A DNA stretch of 64,000 bases, from positions 1,302,001 to 1,366,000 of the forward strand of contig NZ_CP025682.1 in assembly GCF_002872475.1 (NCBI RefSeq), written 5' to 3'. A model generated the notes under the pieces. That model saw only the letters and a list, made by a program, of their open reading frames with translations, did not search any database and had not been told where the DNA came from. The DNA is from Pseudazoarcus pumilus (GTDB taxonomy: Bacteria; Pseudomonadota; Gammaproteobacteria; Burkholderiales; Rhodocyclaceae). Both the position numbers and the translations under genes were made by a program. Of the stretch, positions 39,628 through 49,204 are shown one piece after another (the stretch's first letter is position 1; each line of letters starts with the position of its first letter).

Positions 39628-41274
39628 ATGCGCAACAATCAGCCGGTGACCGGCACCGAAAGAGTCCTTCGTGACGACATCGCGATCATCTCGCACACCG
39701 ATTCGCGAGGCATGATCGAGTTCTGCAACGACGACTTCCTCGAGGCCAGCAGCTACACGCGCGAGGAACTCATCGGGCAGCCGCACAACATCCTGCGCCA
39801 TCCGGACATGCCGGCCGAGGCCTTCCGTGACCTGTGGGCCACGGTGCAGAGCGGGCGTCCGTGGATGGGCATCGTCAAGAACCGCTGCAAGAACGGCGAC
39901 CACTACTGGGTGAGGGCGACCGTCACGCCGCAGCCTGCGGGCGGCTTCACCTCGGTGCGCATCAAGGCCACGCGAGAGGAGGTGGCCGGCGCGGACGCGC
40001 TCTACCGCGACATGAACCGCAGTCGCTCGATCCGGCTCCACGAGGGGCGGGTGGTGCGCGGCGGGCTTGCCGGCATCGGCGGCCGGCTGCTGCGCATGCT
40101 CGACGACCTGCGCTTCGGCGCCAAGCTGTTCCTGGTGCTGGCGCTCGCCGCATTGCCGCAGATCGGCGCACTGGGCTGGATGATGACCGGCACGGGCTTG
40201 CCGGAGCAGCGTACGTCGGCAGCGCTGGCGATCTCGGTTGCGGGCTTCGCCATCGCCCTGGTGTTGACGCTGCTCATGGCCGCGCGCACGCGACGTCGCT
40301 CCGACGAAACTCTGAGCATCCTGCGCGGCATCGCTGCGGGCGAGCTCAAGGCGCGCGTGCCGACCGGCGCGCGCGACGAGATCGGCGATTGTCTGACTTC
40401 CGGCGCGGTGCTGCGCAACGCGCTGCACGAGGCCATCGCACTGATCCACCAGAGTTCGCAGAAGCTCACCGGCGCGAGTGGCGATCTGGAGGGCGCGGCG
40501 GGGCGTTCGGTCGATGCCTCGGAGAGCCAGTCCGAGGCCGTGGCCTCGATGGCTGCGGCGATCGAGCAGTTGAGCGTGTCGGTCGATCATGTCGGCGACA
40601 ACGCTGGCGTCGCGGTGGAGGCCGGGCGTGAATCGAGCGCGGCTGCGGACGAGAGCGAGCGCGCCGTGCATCGGGCCGCCGTGAGCATCGACGAGGCGGC
40701 CGCGGCGGTGGCCGCGACCGAGGCGACCATGACGGAGCTGGCCACCAAGACCGGCGAGATCTCCAAGGTCGTCAACCTGATCGGGGAGGTCGCCGAGCAG
40801 ACCAATCTGCTCGCGCTCAACGCCGCCATCGAGGCGGCGCGCGCGGGCGAGTCGGGGCGCGGTTTCGCGGTGGTTGCCGACGAGGTGCGCAAGCTCGCCG
40901 AACGCACTTCGCAGTCGACCGAGACCATCGCCCGCAGCATCGAAGGCATTCAGTCGATCGCCGGGGCAGTGTCGCGCGAGGTCGCGGCCAACAGCGAAAA
41001 GGTGCGCGCGGGTGCGCGCGAGGCGCACGCGGCCGGCGACGTCGTGGGCCGCATCCGCGACCTCGCCACGCGCGCCGACGACGCCATCGCGCAGATCCGC
41101 GATGCGCTGCTCGAACAGGGCAATGCGGCGCGCGAACTGGCGCGCAACGTCGAGCATGTTTCGTCGATGTCGCAGACCAGCGTCGATGAGGCACGCGTGT
41201 CGGCCAAGGTGTCGCGACAGGTGTCGGGTTACGCCGAACAACTCGGTTCGGTGTCCTCGCGCTTCCGGCTCTAG
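39628..41274 (+). CDS. PAS-containing methyl-accepting chemotaxis protein (Aer-like)
   Basis: 548 residues. An N-terminal PAS domain ([40 protein letters not shown]) is like the FAD-PAS of the energy sensor Aer. Two close membrane helices (about 167-187 and 195-217), a HAMP-like segment, and the MCP signalling hairpin ([36 protein letters not shown]) follow. There is no periplasmic ligand domain, so it probably senses an internal redox or energy state and signals to CheA/CheW encoded elsewhere. No CheB/CheR pentapeptide tail is visible. It is the first of a block of signalling genes on this strand. Confidence 0.88.
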   Translation: MRNNQPVTGTERVLRDDIAIISHTDSRGMIEFCNDDFLEASSYTREELIGQPHNILRHPDMPAEAFRDLWATVQSGRPWMGIVKNRCKNGDHYWVRATVTPQPAGGFTSVRIKATREEVAGADALYRDMNRSRSIRLHEGRVVRGGLAGIGGRLLRMLDDLRFGAKLFLVLALAALPQIGALGWMMTGTGLPEQRTSAALAISVAGFAIALVLTLLMAARTRRRSDETLSILRGIAAGELKARVPTGARDEIGDCLTSGAVLRNALHEAIALIHQSSQKLTGASGDLEGAAGRSVDASESQSEAVASMAAAIEQLSVSVDHVGDNAGVAVEAGRESSAAADESERAVHRAAVSIDEAAAAVAATEATMTELATKTGEISKVVNLIGEVAEQTNLLALNAAIEAARAGESGRGFAVVADEVRKLAERTSQSTETIARSIEGIQSIAGAVSREVAANSEKVRAGAREAHAAGDVVGRIRDLATRADDAIAQIRDALLEQGNAARELARNVEHVSSMSQTSVDEARVSAKVSRQVSGYAEQLGSVSSRFRL

Positions 41275-41453
41275 CAGCCGATCTGCGCGCGACTGTGCAT
41301 TCTTTCCGGTGCGCCGCACGATTGTCGTGATCAATCCGTATCGCCGCGCGGTGTGAATTTTGTAACATCCGCTCAGTGTCCCGTCTTGACGGCGCGGGGC
41401 GACGCCGTTCCGGTGCGCTGCCGGGGTCTCCGACCGTGTGGCACGGGGGAACC

Positions 41454-42446
41454 ATGGACGAGCAAACGAGGCCCGCTCGCGAAGCTGCGCGCATCGCCAT
41501 CGGCTATCTGGTGCTGAGTCTGCTGTGGGTGTTCGTCTCGGATCGTCTGACCGTCGGCCTGGCGGGCGCCGACGCCGAACTGATGGCCACGTTGCAGACA
41601 TGGAAGGGCGCCTTCTACATGCTCGTCATGGCGGTGCTGCTGTACTTCATCGTACGCCGCACGCTCGAGCGCCAACTCGGCTCGGAGCTTGCGCTCAACG
41701 CCCTCAACGTGGACCTCGAACATCGCGTGGGCGAGCGCACCACCCAGCTCGAGATGGCCAACCGCGAACTCGAGTCCTTTTCGTATTCCGTTTCGCATGA
41801 CCTCAAGGCGCCGCTGCGCGGCGTCGACGGCTACAGCCAGATCCTGCTGCTCGATCACGCCGACCAGTTCGACGACGAAGGTCGCGAGCTGATCGGCAAT
41901 ATCCGCGACGGCGTGGCGCAGATGCACATGCTGATCGAGGACATGCTGGCCTATTCACGCATGGAGCGGCGCGCGCTCGACGCGCGCGTGATGCCGCTCG
42001 AGCCCATCGTGCGCAGCATCGTCGACCAGCGCGAGACGGCCTCGGTCGGCGACGATCCGGCCGCCCAGATCGAGATCGTTCACGATGTGGGCACCGACCT
42101 GGCCGCGCGTATCGATCGCGACGGCTTCGCGCTGGCGCTGCGCAATCTGCTCGAGAACGCCATCAAGTTCAGCCGCACGAGCGCCGCCCCGCGCATCGAG
42201 ATCGGTGCGCGCGCGAGCGACGGCCGGGTTCTGCTGTGGGTGCGTGACAACGGCATCGGATTCGACATGCAGTACCATGACCGCATCTTCGACATTTTCC
42301 AGCGCCTGCATCGTGCCGAGGACTATCCGGGCACCGGCGTCGGGCTCGCCCTGGTGCGAAAGGCCGTCTCGCGAATGGGCGGCCGGGTGTGGGCCGAGAG
42401 CGAAGTCGGCCGGGGTGCGACCTTCTTCCTGGAGCTTCCGCGATGA
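41454..42446 (+). CDS. Membrane sensor histidine kinase
   Basis: 330 residues. Two membrane helices (about 12-30 and 52-68) enclose a short periplasmic loop of only about 20 residues, so the input is probably intramembrane or cytosolic. A coiled coil leads to HisKA (FSYSVSHDLKAPLRG, phospho-His115) and HATPase (NLLENAIKFS, VRDNGIGFDMQY, GTGVGLALV). The HisKA type is that of phytochrome-like kinases, which often act on single-domain receivers. Such a receiver follows, overlapping by four bases. Confidence 0.9.
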   Translation: MDEQTRPAREAARIAIGYLVLSLLWVFVSDRLTVGLAGADAELMATLQTWKGAFYMLVMAVLLYFIVRRTLERQLGSELALNALNVDLEHRVGERTTQLEMANRELESFSYSVSHDLKAPLRGVDGYSQILLLDHADQFDDEGRELIGNIRDGVAQMHMLIEDMLAYSRMERRALDARVMPLEPIVRSIVDQRETASVGDDPAAQIEIVHDVGTDLAARIDRDGFALALRNLLENAIKFSRTSAAPRIEIGARASDGRVLLWVRDNGIGFDMQYHDRIFDIFQRLHRAEDYPGTGVGLALVRKAVSRMGGRVWAESEVGRGATFFLELPR

Positions 42447-42874
42447 CGACCGAAAGCCTGCCGCAGCCGATCCTGCTGGTCGAGGACAATCCGGTCGATC
42501 TGGACCTGACGATGCGCGCCTTCCGTCGTCGGCGCTTCGGCAATCCGGTGGAGGTTGCGCGTGACGGCGAGGAGGCCATCGCCTGGATGGATCGCTGGGA
42601 GCAGGGCGAGGCCTTGCCGGCGGTGATCCTGCTCGACATCAAGTTGCCGCGCGTCAACGGGCTCGAGGTGCTGCGCCGGCTCAAGGCACACGAGCGCTTC
42701 CGCCTCATTCCGGTGGTCATGCTGACTTCCTCGGCCGAAAATGGCGACCTGCAGGCGGCCTACGACCTGGGCGCCAATTCCTACATCGTCAAACCGGTCG
42801 ATTTCGGCAAGTTCATGGAAGTGGCCGAACAGATCGAACTGTTCTGGTGCGTGCTCAACCGCGCCCCGAGGTGA
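42443..42874 (+). CDS. Single-domain response regulator (CheY/Rcp1-like)
   Basis: 143 residues, receiver domain only. Acidic pocket LLVEDNPVDLDL, phospho-acceptor Asp65 (ILLDIKLPRVNG), Thr/Ser in VVMLTSSAEN, and Lys in YIVKPVDF. No output domain, so it passes the phosphate on or binds a partner. ATGA overlap with the kinase, and 7 bases before the large GGDEF/EAL gene, make a probable phosphorelay. Confidence 0.92.
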   Translation: MTTESLPQPILLVEDNPVDLDLTMRAFRRRRFGNPVEVARDGEEAIAWMDRWEQGEALPAVILLDIKLPRVNGLEVLRRLKAHERFRLIPVVMLTSSAENGDLQAAYDLGANSYIVKPVDFGKFMEVAEQIELFWCVLNRAPR

Positions 42875-42881
42875 CGGCTCG

Positions 42882-45800
42882 ATGCGCGCTCTCTACGTCG
42901 AGGATTCCGCCGCAGATGCCGATCTGGCGCGACGCGCGCTGCGCCGCTCGGCGCCGACGCTGGAACTCGACGTCGCGACCACGCTGTCGGCGGCGCGCGC
43001 GCTGCTCGACGAACACGCCTACGACGTCGTGCTGCTCGATCTGGGTCTGCCCGACGGCAGCGGCTTCGACTTTCTCGCCGAGCTCGGCGAGGCGGTGGTC
43101 TCGCCGGCGGTGGTGGTGCTCACCGGTTCGGGCGAGCAGGACGTCGCCCTGTCCGCGCTCAAGGCCGGCGCGGATGACTACGTCACCAAGCGCGACGACT
43201 ATCTCGCGCAACTGCCCGCCGCGCTGACCTCGGCCATCGAGCGCCACCATGAGCATGCCCAGCGGCGCAGCCGGCGCATGCGCGTGCTCTACGCCGAGCC
43301 AAATGCCTTCGACGTCGACCTCACGCGCCGCCATTTCGCCCGCCATGCGCCCCACATCCGGCTGGATCTGGTCGCGCTGGCCGACGAGGTGCTCACCATC
43401 TTCGATGGCGCCACGGGCTATGACGCGGTCGTGCTCGACTACCGCCTGCCGGGCATCGACGGGCTCGAGCTGGTGCGTATCCTGCGCCGCCAGCGCGGCC
43501 TGGACGTGCCGATCGTGCTGCTCACCGGCCACGGCAGCGGCGAAATCGCGGCCAAGGCCCTGCGCCTGGGGGTCGACGACTACCTGCCCAAGCGCGAAGG
43601 CTATCTGTTCGAGCTGGCGGTCACGCTGGAGAAATTGCAAAGTCAGGCCGAGTTGCGCCGCGAACGCGCCGAACTGACCGAGAGCGAGAAGCGCTTTCGC
43701 AACCTGTTCGAGCACACGCCCGCGATCGCCGTGCAGGGCTACGACCGCAACTGCCGCGTGCTCTACTGGAACCGCGCCAGTGAGTCGCTGTATGGCTACA
43801 CCGCGGAGCAGGCCATGGGTCGCGATCTGGTCGATCTGATCGTGCCCGAGCCGCAGCGCGAGGCGATGCGCGCGCTGGCCCAGCGTTGGACCGACAGCGG
43901 AGCCCCGGTTCCCGCTACCGAGCTTGCTCTGCAGCGCCAGGACGGCACGCCGGTGCATGTGCTCACGAGTGTCGTCACCTTCACCACCGCGCATGGCGAG
44001 AAGGAGATCTACAGCGTCGACGTGGACCTGAGCGAACGTGTGGCCTCGCGCCGCCTGCAGCAGGCCCGCACCGAAGTGCTCAACGGCATCGCTGCCGATG
44101 CGCCCCTCGACACCGTACTGGGCACCATCGTCGCCGAGGTGGAGTCGCTGCTGACGCACTCGCAGCGGGTGGACGTGCTGTTCTTCGAACCTGGCGGCAA
44201 GGTGTTGGCCGACGTGCGTCGTCATCGTCTGGCGCTGCTCGATGACGCGTTGGCGCAGCGCTGCGTCGCCGCCGGTTCGCAGGGCATGTTCGTGGATCTG
44301 GATTCGGTCGGCGACGATCACGCCGCGGCCCTGTGGTCGGCCCCACTGCGTGACGAGGCGGGCACGGTGATCGGGGCGCTGGCCGTGTCGTGCCAGCGAC
44401 CTGGCGAACCGGCCGCGGGCGAGCGCGAGATCCTCGCCGAGTTCGCGAGCCTGGCCAGCCTGGCCGTGCAGAAGCGCCGTGTCGCCGATGCCGTGCGCCA
44501 GCGCGAGGACGCGCTCGAGATGGCCGCGCGAGCGGCGCTGGAGCTGCTGCGCGAGGACGATCTGGACCTCGGCCTGCGCACCGTGCTCGAAGCGGTAGGA
44601 CGGCATGTGGGCGGCGACTCGACCTATGTGTTCGAGGTTCATCCGCATCCCGACGACGGCCGTCCGGCGGCGAGCATTCGTCATCGCTGGGAAACCGAGG
44701 GGCTGCTCCATCATGTACCCGATGCCGAGGTCACCGACCTGCCCATCGAGGATGTCGGCCTGGGTCGCTGGCTGGAGTGCCTGGGCCGGGGTGACTCCTT
44801 CGTCGCGGATATCGATGAACTTCCCGAGGCCGAGCGCCGCTTCTTCGATGACAAGACCGTGGCGAGCATCATGCTCCTGCCGCTGTTCTGCAACGGCAGC
44901 CTGTGGGGCTGTGTCGGCATCGAGACGGAAGTGCGGCGCCAGCACTGGAGTGCGTCCGACGAGAGCGTGCTGCGCATTGTCGCGGCCGGCATCTCGGCCG
45001 CGATCGAGCGCAAGCTGGCCCTCGACAGCCTGCGGCGCGCGGCGGCGGTGTTCGAGAGCACGCGCGACGGTATCGTCATCACCGACCTGCACGGCTTCAT
45101 CGTTGCGATCAATCGCGCCTATACCGAGATCACCGGCTTCACCGAGGCCGAGGCGCTGGGGCGCAAATCCAGCCTGCTGCGCTCTGAACGGCAGGGCGAG
45201 CGCTTCTATCGCGAACTGTGGCAGAGCCTGCGCGAGCGGGGCCACTGGCAGGGGGAGGTCTGGAACCGGCGCAAGGACGGCGAGGTCGGCCCGACCTGGC
45301 TGTCGATCTCGACGGTGCGCGATGCGCACGGCAATGCCACGCAGTATGTCGGCGTGATGACCGACATCAGCCAGCTGAAGAACTCCGAAGCCGAACTGCA
45401 GCGTCTCGCCCATTTCGACCCGCTCACCGGCCTGCCCAACCGCGTGCTCGTCAACCTGCGCCTGGAGCATGCCATCGACCATGCGGCGCGGCACGGGCAC
45501 GCGATCGCGGTGTTGTTCATCGATCTGGACCGTTTCAAGGATGTCAACGACAGCTTCGGTCACCCCGTCGGCGACGAACTGCTGGTGCAGATCGGCCTGC
45601 GCCTCAGAAGCCGCGTGCGTGCCGACGATACGCTCGCGCGCCTGGGTGGCGACGAGTTCCTGATGGTCATGGAACGGCTCGACGAGCCCGAAGAGGCCGC
45701 ACGTGTGGCGATGACGCTGATCCGGCTACTCGACGACCCCTTCGTGCTGTCCGGAGGGCAGGAGGTCTATGTGGGTTCGAGCGTGGGCATCAGCATCTAC

Positions 45801-46700
45801 CCGCAGGATGGTGCCGACCCGACCGAGCTGATCCAGCATGCGGACGCAGCGCTCTACCAGGCCAAGGCCGAGGGGCGCAGCACCTTCCGTTTCTACACGG
45901 CCGAACTGAGCCGCGCCGCGCAACAGCGCGTGGAACTGGAGACGCGCATGCGGCGCGCGCTCGAACGCGACGAGTTCGAACTGCATTACCAGCCGCAGAT
46001 CGATGTCCCCAGCGGGCGCATCGTCGGCTGCGAGGCCTTGCTGCGCTGGCGCGATCCGGAACGCGGCCTGATTTCCCCGGGCGAGTTCATCCCCATCGCG
46101 GAGGGCAACGGCCTGATCGTGCCGCTGGGCGAGTGGACGTTGCGCGCGGCCTGCGAACAGGCACGACGATGGACCGATGCGGGCCTGGCGCCGATGACGA
46201 TGGCAGTCAATCTGTCCGGTCGGCAGCTGTGGCATTCGGATCTGCCGCAACGCATCGCGCTCATCATCGAGGAGACCGGCATCGACCCTGCACGACTTGA
46301 GCTGGAACTGACCGAGAGCACCATCATGGGTCACGAGGAACTGGCCGGCGAGCGCCTGCGAGAACTCAAGGCATTGGGCGTGACGCTGGCCATCGACGAC
46401 TTCGGCACGGGATATTCCTCACTCGCCTACCTCAAGCGCTTTCCCATCGACGTGCTGAAGATCGACCGCGAGTTCGTGCGCGACGTGCCGCACGATGTGG
46501 GCGACATGGAGATCGCCTCGGCCATCGTCGCGATGGCGCGCACGCTGCGCATGCGCGTGGTGGCCGAAGGGGTAGAGACGGGCGATCAGCTCGAGTTTCT
46601 GAAAGGACAGTCCTGCGATCTGTACCAGGGCTTTCTGTTCAGCCCGGCGGTGCTGCCCGATGCCTTCGTGCGTCTGCTCGGTGCCCCGGTGGCGACATGA
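42882..46700 (+). CDS. REC-REC-PAS-GAF-GAF-PAS-GGDEF-EAL cyclic-di-GMP protein
   Basis: 1272 residues. Two receivers come first (about 1-125, LDLGLPDGSG; 128-255, LDYRLPGIDG), each with an acceptor Asp. A PAS (about 270-390), two GAF-type domains (about 395-545 and 555-710), a second PAS (about 715-835) and GGDEF follow, with an intact LGGDEF at 922-926. The EAL domain starts with EAL at 1051-1053, followed by LELTEST, IDDFGTGYSSL, LKIDREFV and AEGVET. Both c-di-GMP synthesis and hydrolysis motifs look intact; which dominates cannot be told. Probably controlled by the upstream kinase and receiver. ATG 42882 begins the first receiver (MRALYVEDSAADADL). Confidence 0.92.
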   Translation: MRALYVEDSAADADLARRALRRSAPTLELDVATTLSAARALLDEHAYDVVLLDLGLPDGSGFDFLAELGEAVVSPAVVVLTGSGEQDVALSALKAGADDYVTKRDDYLAQLPAALTSAIERHHEHAQRRSRRMRVLYAEPNAFDVDLTRRHFARHAPHIRLDLVALADEVLTIFDGATGYDAVVLDYRLPGIDGLELVRILRRQRGLDVPIVLLTGHGSGEIAAKALRLGVDDYLPKREGYLFELAVTLEKLQSQAELRRERAELTESEKRFRNLFEHTPAIAVQGYDRNCRVLYWNRASESLYGYTAEQAMGRDLVDLIVPEPQREAMRALAQRWTDSGAPVPATELALQRQDGTPVHVLTSVVTFTTAHGEKEIYSVDVDLSERVASRRLQQARTEVLNGIAADAPLDTVLGTIVAEVESLLTHSQRVDVLFFEPGGKVLADVRRHRLALLDDALAQRCVAAGSQGMFVDLDSVGDDHAAALWSAPLRDEAGTVIGALAVSCQRPGEPAAGEREILAEFASLASLAVQKRRVADAVRQREDALEMAARAALELLREDDLDLGLRTVLEAVGRHVGGDSTYVFEVHPHPDDGRPAASIRHRWETEGLLHHVPDAEVTDLPIEDVGLGRWLECLGRGDSFVADIDELPEAERRFFDDKTVASIMLLPLFCNGSLWGCVGIETEVRRQHWSASDESVLRIVAAGISAAIERKLALDSLRRAAAVFESTRDGIVITDLHGFIVAINRAYTEITGFTEAEALGRKSSLLRSERQGERFYRELWQSLRERGHWQGEVWNRRKDGEVGPTWLSISTVRDAHGNATQYVGVMTDISQLKNSEAELQRLAHFDPLTGLPNRVLVNLRLEHAIDHAARHGHAIAVLFIDLDRFKDVNDSFGHPVGDELLVQIGLRLRSRVRADDTLARLGGDEFLMVMERLDEPEEAARVAMTLIRLLDDPFVLSGGQEVYVGSSVGISIYPQDGADPTELIQHADAALYQAKAEGRSTFRFYTAELSRAAQQRVELETRMRRALERDEFELHYQPQIDVPSGRIVGCEALLRWRDPERGLISPGEFIPIAEGNGLIVPLGEWTLRAACEQARRWTDAGLAPMTMAVNLSGRQLWHSDLPQRIALIIEETGIDPARLELELTESTIMGHEELAGERLRELKALGVTLAIDDFGTGYSSLAYLKRFPIDVLKIDREFVRDVPHDVGDMEIASAIVAMARTLRMRVVAEGVETGDQLEFLKGQSCDLYQGFLFSPAVLPDAFVRLLGAPVAT

Positions 46701-46701
46701 G

Positions 46702-48441
46702 ATGCCCGTGATGCGGTTCGCGATGGCGCTCGTCCTGCTGCTGCTCGCGCCGCTCGCGCTGGCCGACGCGCGGGCCCGCCCCGAAGGCGCCAGCGGGTTC
46801 GCCGCGAAGCCGGCGGTGCGCAGCGAGGCGGCGATGGTGGTCACCGCCAATCCCCACGCCACGCGCATCGCCGCCCATGTGTTGCGCGACGGTGGCACGG
46901 CGGCCGACGCGGCGATCGCAGCGGCTTTCGCGCTGAATGTCGTCGAGCCACAGTCGTCGGGCATCGGCGGCGGTGGTTTCCTGCTGCACTACGATGCGGC
47001 GTCGTCGCACGTGATCGCCTGGGACGGGCGCGAGAGCGCGCCGGCGGCCGTCGACGAGAACCTGTTCCGGCCCGAAGGACAGAGCATGGCTTTCTTCGAT
47101 GCCGTGGTCGGTGGCCGCTCGGTGGGCGTGCCCGGCCTGGCGCGCATGCTCGAAGCCGTACATGGCGAACACGGGCGTCTGTCGTGGGCGCGCCTGTTAC
47201 AGCCGGCGATCGACCTGGCCGAGGGCGGCTTCGATGTCTCGCCACGCCTGCATGCGTTGCTCGCGCGTGACCGCTTCCTGGCCGACGATGCGGCCGCGCG
47301 CGCGCTCTACTACGACGCGGCGGGACGGCCGCTGGGGGTCGGCACGCGCGTGCGCAATGCGGCGCTGGCACGCGTTTTTCGCGCCATTGCGCGTGACGGC
47401 GCGGACGTACTCCACCATGGTCCGATCGCGCACGACATCGTCGCCGCGGTGCGCGCCGCGCCCAATCCGGGCCTGCTGTCAGAATCCGATCTGGCCACCT
47501 ATCGGCCGGTTCGGCGCGAGGCCTTGTGCGCGCCCTACCGCGTGATGCGCGTATGCGGCATGCCGCCGCCGAGCGCCGGGGGCGGGGCGGTGCTGGCGCT
47601 GCTGGGTGTGCTCGAGCGCTTCGATCTGGCTGCGCTGGATGCGGATTCGGCCTTCGTCGCCCATCTGTTCGCCGAGGCCGGACGTCTGGCCTTCGCCGAT
47701 CGCGACGCCTGGTACGGCGACCCGCAGGCGATGCCGCTGAGTGCCGCGGCGCTGATCGATCCCGGGTATCTCGCCCGACGCGCCGCGCTGATCTCCCTGA
47801 GCGACACGATGGGGCGGGCTCGGCCGGGGCGCCCGGATACGACCAAACTGCCGCGTGCGGCGGTTTCGCCGGAACGCGCCGCCACCAGCCACGTATCCAT
47901 CGTCGATGCGGAAAGCAACGCGGTGTCGCTGACCGCCTCGATCGAGAACGCCTTCGGCAGCCGGCGCATGGTGCACGGCTTTCTGCTCAACAATCAGCTC
48001 ACGGATTTTTCATTCGAGCCGCGCCAGGCCGATGGCACGCCGCACCCGAATCGTGTCGCGCCGGGGCGCCGGCCGCGCAGTTCGATGGCGCCGACGCTGG
48101 TATTCGACGGGGCGGGGCGGCTGTTCGCGGTCAGTGGCGCGCCGGGTGGCAGTCGCATCATCAATTACGTGGCGGCGAGCATCGTCGCGGTCGTGGACTG
48201 GGCGCTGGCGCCGGACGTGACGCTGGCGCGAGCACATGCAGGCAGCCGCAACGGCCCGACCGAAGTCGAGGACACACCCGCCGGTCGCCGCCTGGCGCGT
48301 CGGCTGGAAGCGGCGTTCGGGCATGAAGTGACGCTCGCGGACATGACCAGCGGACTTGCGCTGATCGTGCGCGACGGCGATGGCTGGGTGGGCGCGGCCG
48401 ATCCCCGGCGTGAAGGCGTGGCCGAGGCGGTCAGCCCCTGA
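46702..48441 (+). CDS. ggt: Gamma-glutamyltransferase
   Basis: 579 residues. Signal peptide (MRFAMALVLLLLAPLALADA), then the N-terminal nucleophile hydrolase fold of GGT. The autoprocessing and catalytic Thr395 opens AATSHVSIVDAESNAVSLT; GSRIINYV and SGAPGG are in the small subunit, and LRDGGTAADAAIAAAFAL and VEPQSSGIGGGGFLL in the large one. It is a periplasmic enzyme that cleaves or transfers gamma-glutamyl groups, for example of glutathione. ATG 46702 and 46711 are both possible. The stop runs 11 bases into the converging YbhB-like gene. Confidence 0.92.
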   Translation: MPVMRFAMALVLLLLAPLALADARARPEGASGFAAKPAVRSEAAMVVTANPHATRIAAHVLRDGGTAADAAIAAAFALNVVEPQSSGIGGGGFLLHYDAASSHVIAWDGRESAPAAVDENLFRPEGQSMAFFDAVVGGRSVGVPGLARMLEAVHGEHGRLSWARLLQPAIDLAEGGFDVSPRLHALLARDRFLADDAAARALYYDAAGRPLGVGTRVRNAALARVFRAIARDGADVLHHGPIAHDIVAAVRAAPNPGLLSESDLATYRPVRREALCAPYRVMRVCGMPPPSAGGGAVLALLGVLERFDLAALDADSAFVAHLFAEAGRLAFADRDAWYGDPQAMPLSAAALIDPGYLARRAALISLSDTMGRARPGRPDTTKLPRAAVSPERAATSHVSIVDAESNAVSLTASIENAFGSRRMVHGFLLNNQLTDFSFEPRQADGTPHPNRVAPGRRPRSSMAPTLVFDGAGRLFAVSGAPGGSRIINYVAASIVAVVDWALAPDVTLARAHAGSRNGPTEVEDTPAGRRLARRLEAAFGHEVTLADMTSGLALIVRDGDGWVGAADPRREGVAEAVSP

Positions 48442-49060
48442 GCCGCGGATTGAGCGTAAAGGTGCCGGTGATCGAAGCTTCTGCCAGGATGTGGCCGGCG
48501 ATCGCCTGACGCACGTCGTTGCCGTCGAAGCGTCCTTCGACATCGCAGCGTTCGACGTCGAGCGCGTAGAGCGTGAACACGTAGCGATGCACCAGGGTGT
48601 CGTTCCACGGCGGGCAGGGGCCGTCGTAGCCGTGGTAATCGCCGGCCATGCTCTCGTCGCCGGCGAACCACGCGGTGTAATCGTTGACGCCGTGGCGCGC
48701 GCCGCCGGGGGCCTGCGGGGCGCTCTTGCCACCCGGCGTGACTTCGGACGAATGGCTGCCCGCGGCGATTTCGCGGGCATCGGCGGGGAGGTCGACCAGC
48801 ACCCAGTGGAAGAAATCCACGCGCCAAAGGTCGGCTGGCACTTCACGGTCTTCCTTGTTGACGTCGTCGCCCCGACTGGGCACGTCGGGGTCGTGGCAGA
48901 TCAACACGAAGGACTTCGTGCCGTCGGGCACTTCGCTCCAGGCCAGATGCGGGTTGCGATTCGCGCCGGGGCAGACGTGGCCCTCGACGGCCGGATTGCA
49001 GAAGGCATATTCGTCCGGGATCGGCGCGTCGGCGGACAGGCTGTCGCTGCGCAGTTTCAT
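48431..49060 (-). CDS. YbhB/YbcL family (PEBP, Raf-kinase-inhibitor-like) protein
   Basis: 209 residues. PEBP fold with CPGANRNPHLAWSEVPDGTK, LICHDPDVPSR, FFHWVLVDLP and GYDGPCPPWNDTLVHRYVF. No signal peptide, so it is cytosolic. The biochemical role in bacteria is not defined. AGGAG lies 7 bases before ATG 49060; a longer frame upstream is discounted. The tail overlaps ggt on the other strand. Confidence 0.88.
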   Translation of the reverse strand: MKLRSDSLSADAPIPDEYAFCNPAVEGHVCPGANRNPHLAWSEVPDGTKSFVLICHDPDVPSRGDDVNKEDREVPADLWRVDFFHWVLVDLPADAREIAAGSHSSEVTPGGKSAPQAPGGARHGVNDYTAWFAGDESMAGDYHGYDGPCPPWNDTLVHRYVFTLYALDVERCDVEGRFDGNDVRQAIAGHILAEASITGTFTLNPRLRG

Positions 49061-49204
49061 GGGAATCTCCTGTGGGTCCGGTGAGCACGGATCGCGATTT
49101 TCGCAGGACTGGCTGCGATGCGCGAGTCGCGATACGACCGGCGGTCGTGGAAATGCGGCGGGGCGCCCGAGCGCCCCGCCATGTTGCATCGTTTCGCTGC
49201 GCCT

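Noticed and set aside
41438..41460. TGGCACGGGGGAACC as a sigma-54 promoter
   Set aside because: The -24-like GG is present but there is no GC at the -12 position, and it lies at the start codon of the kinase gene.
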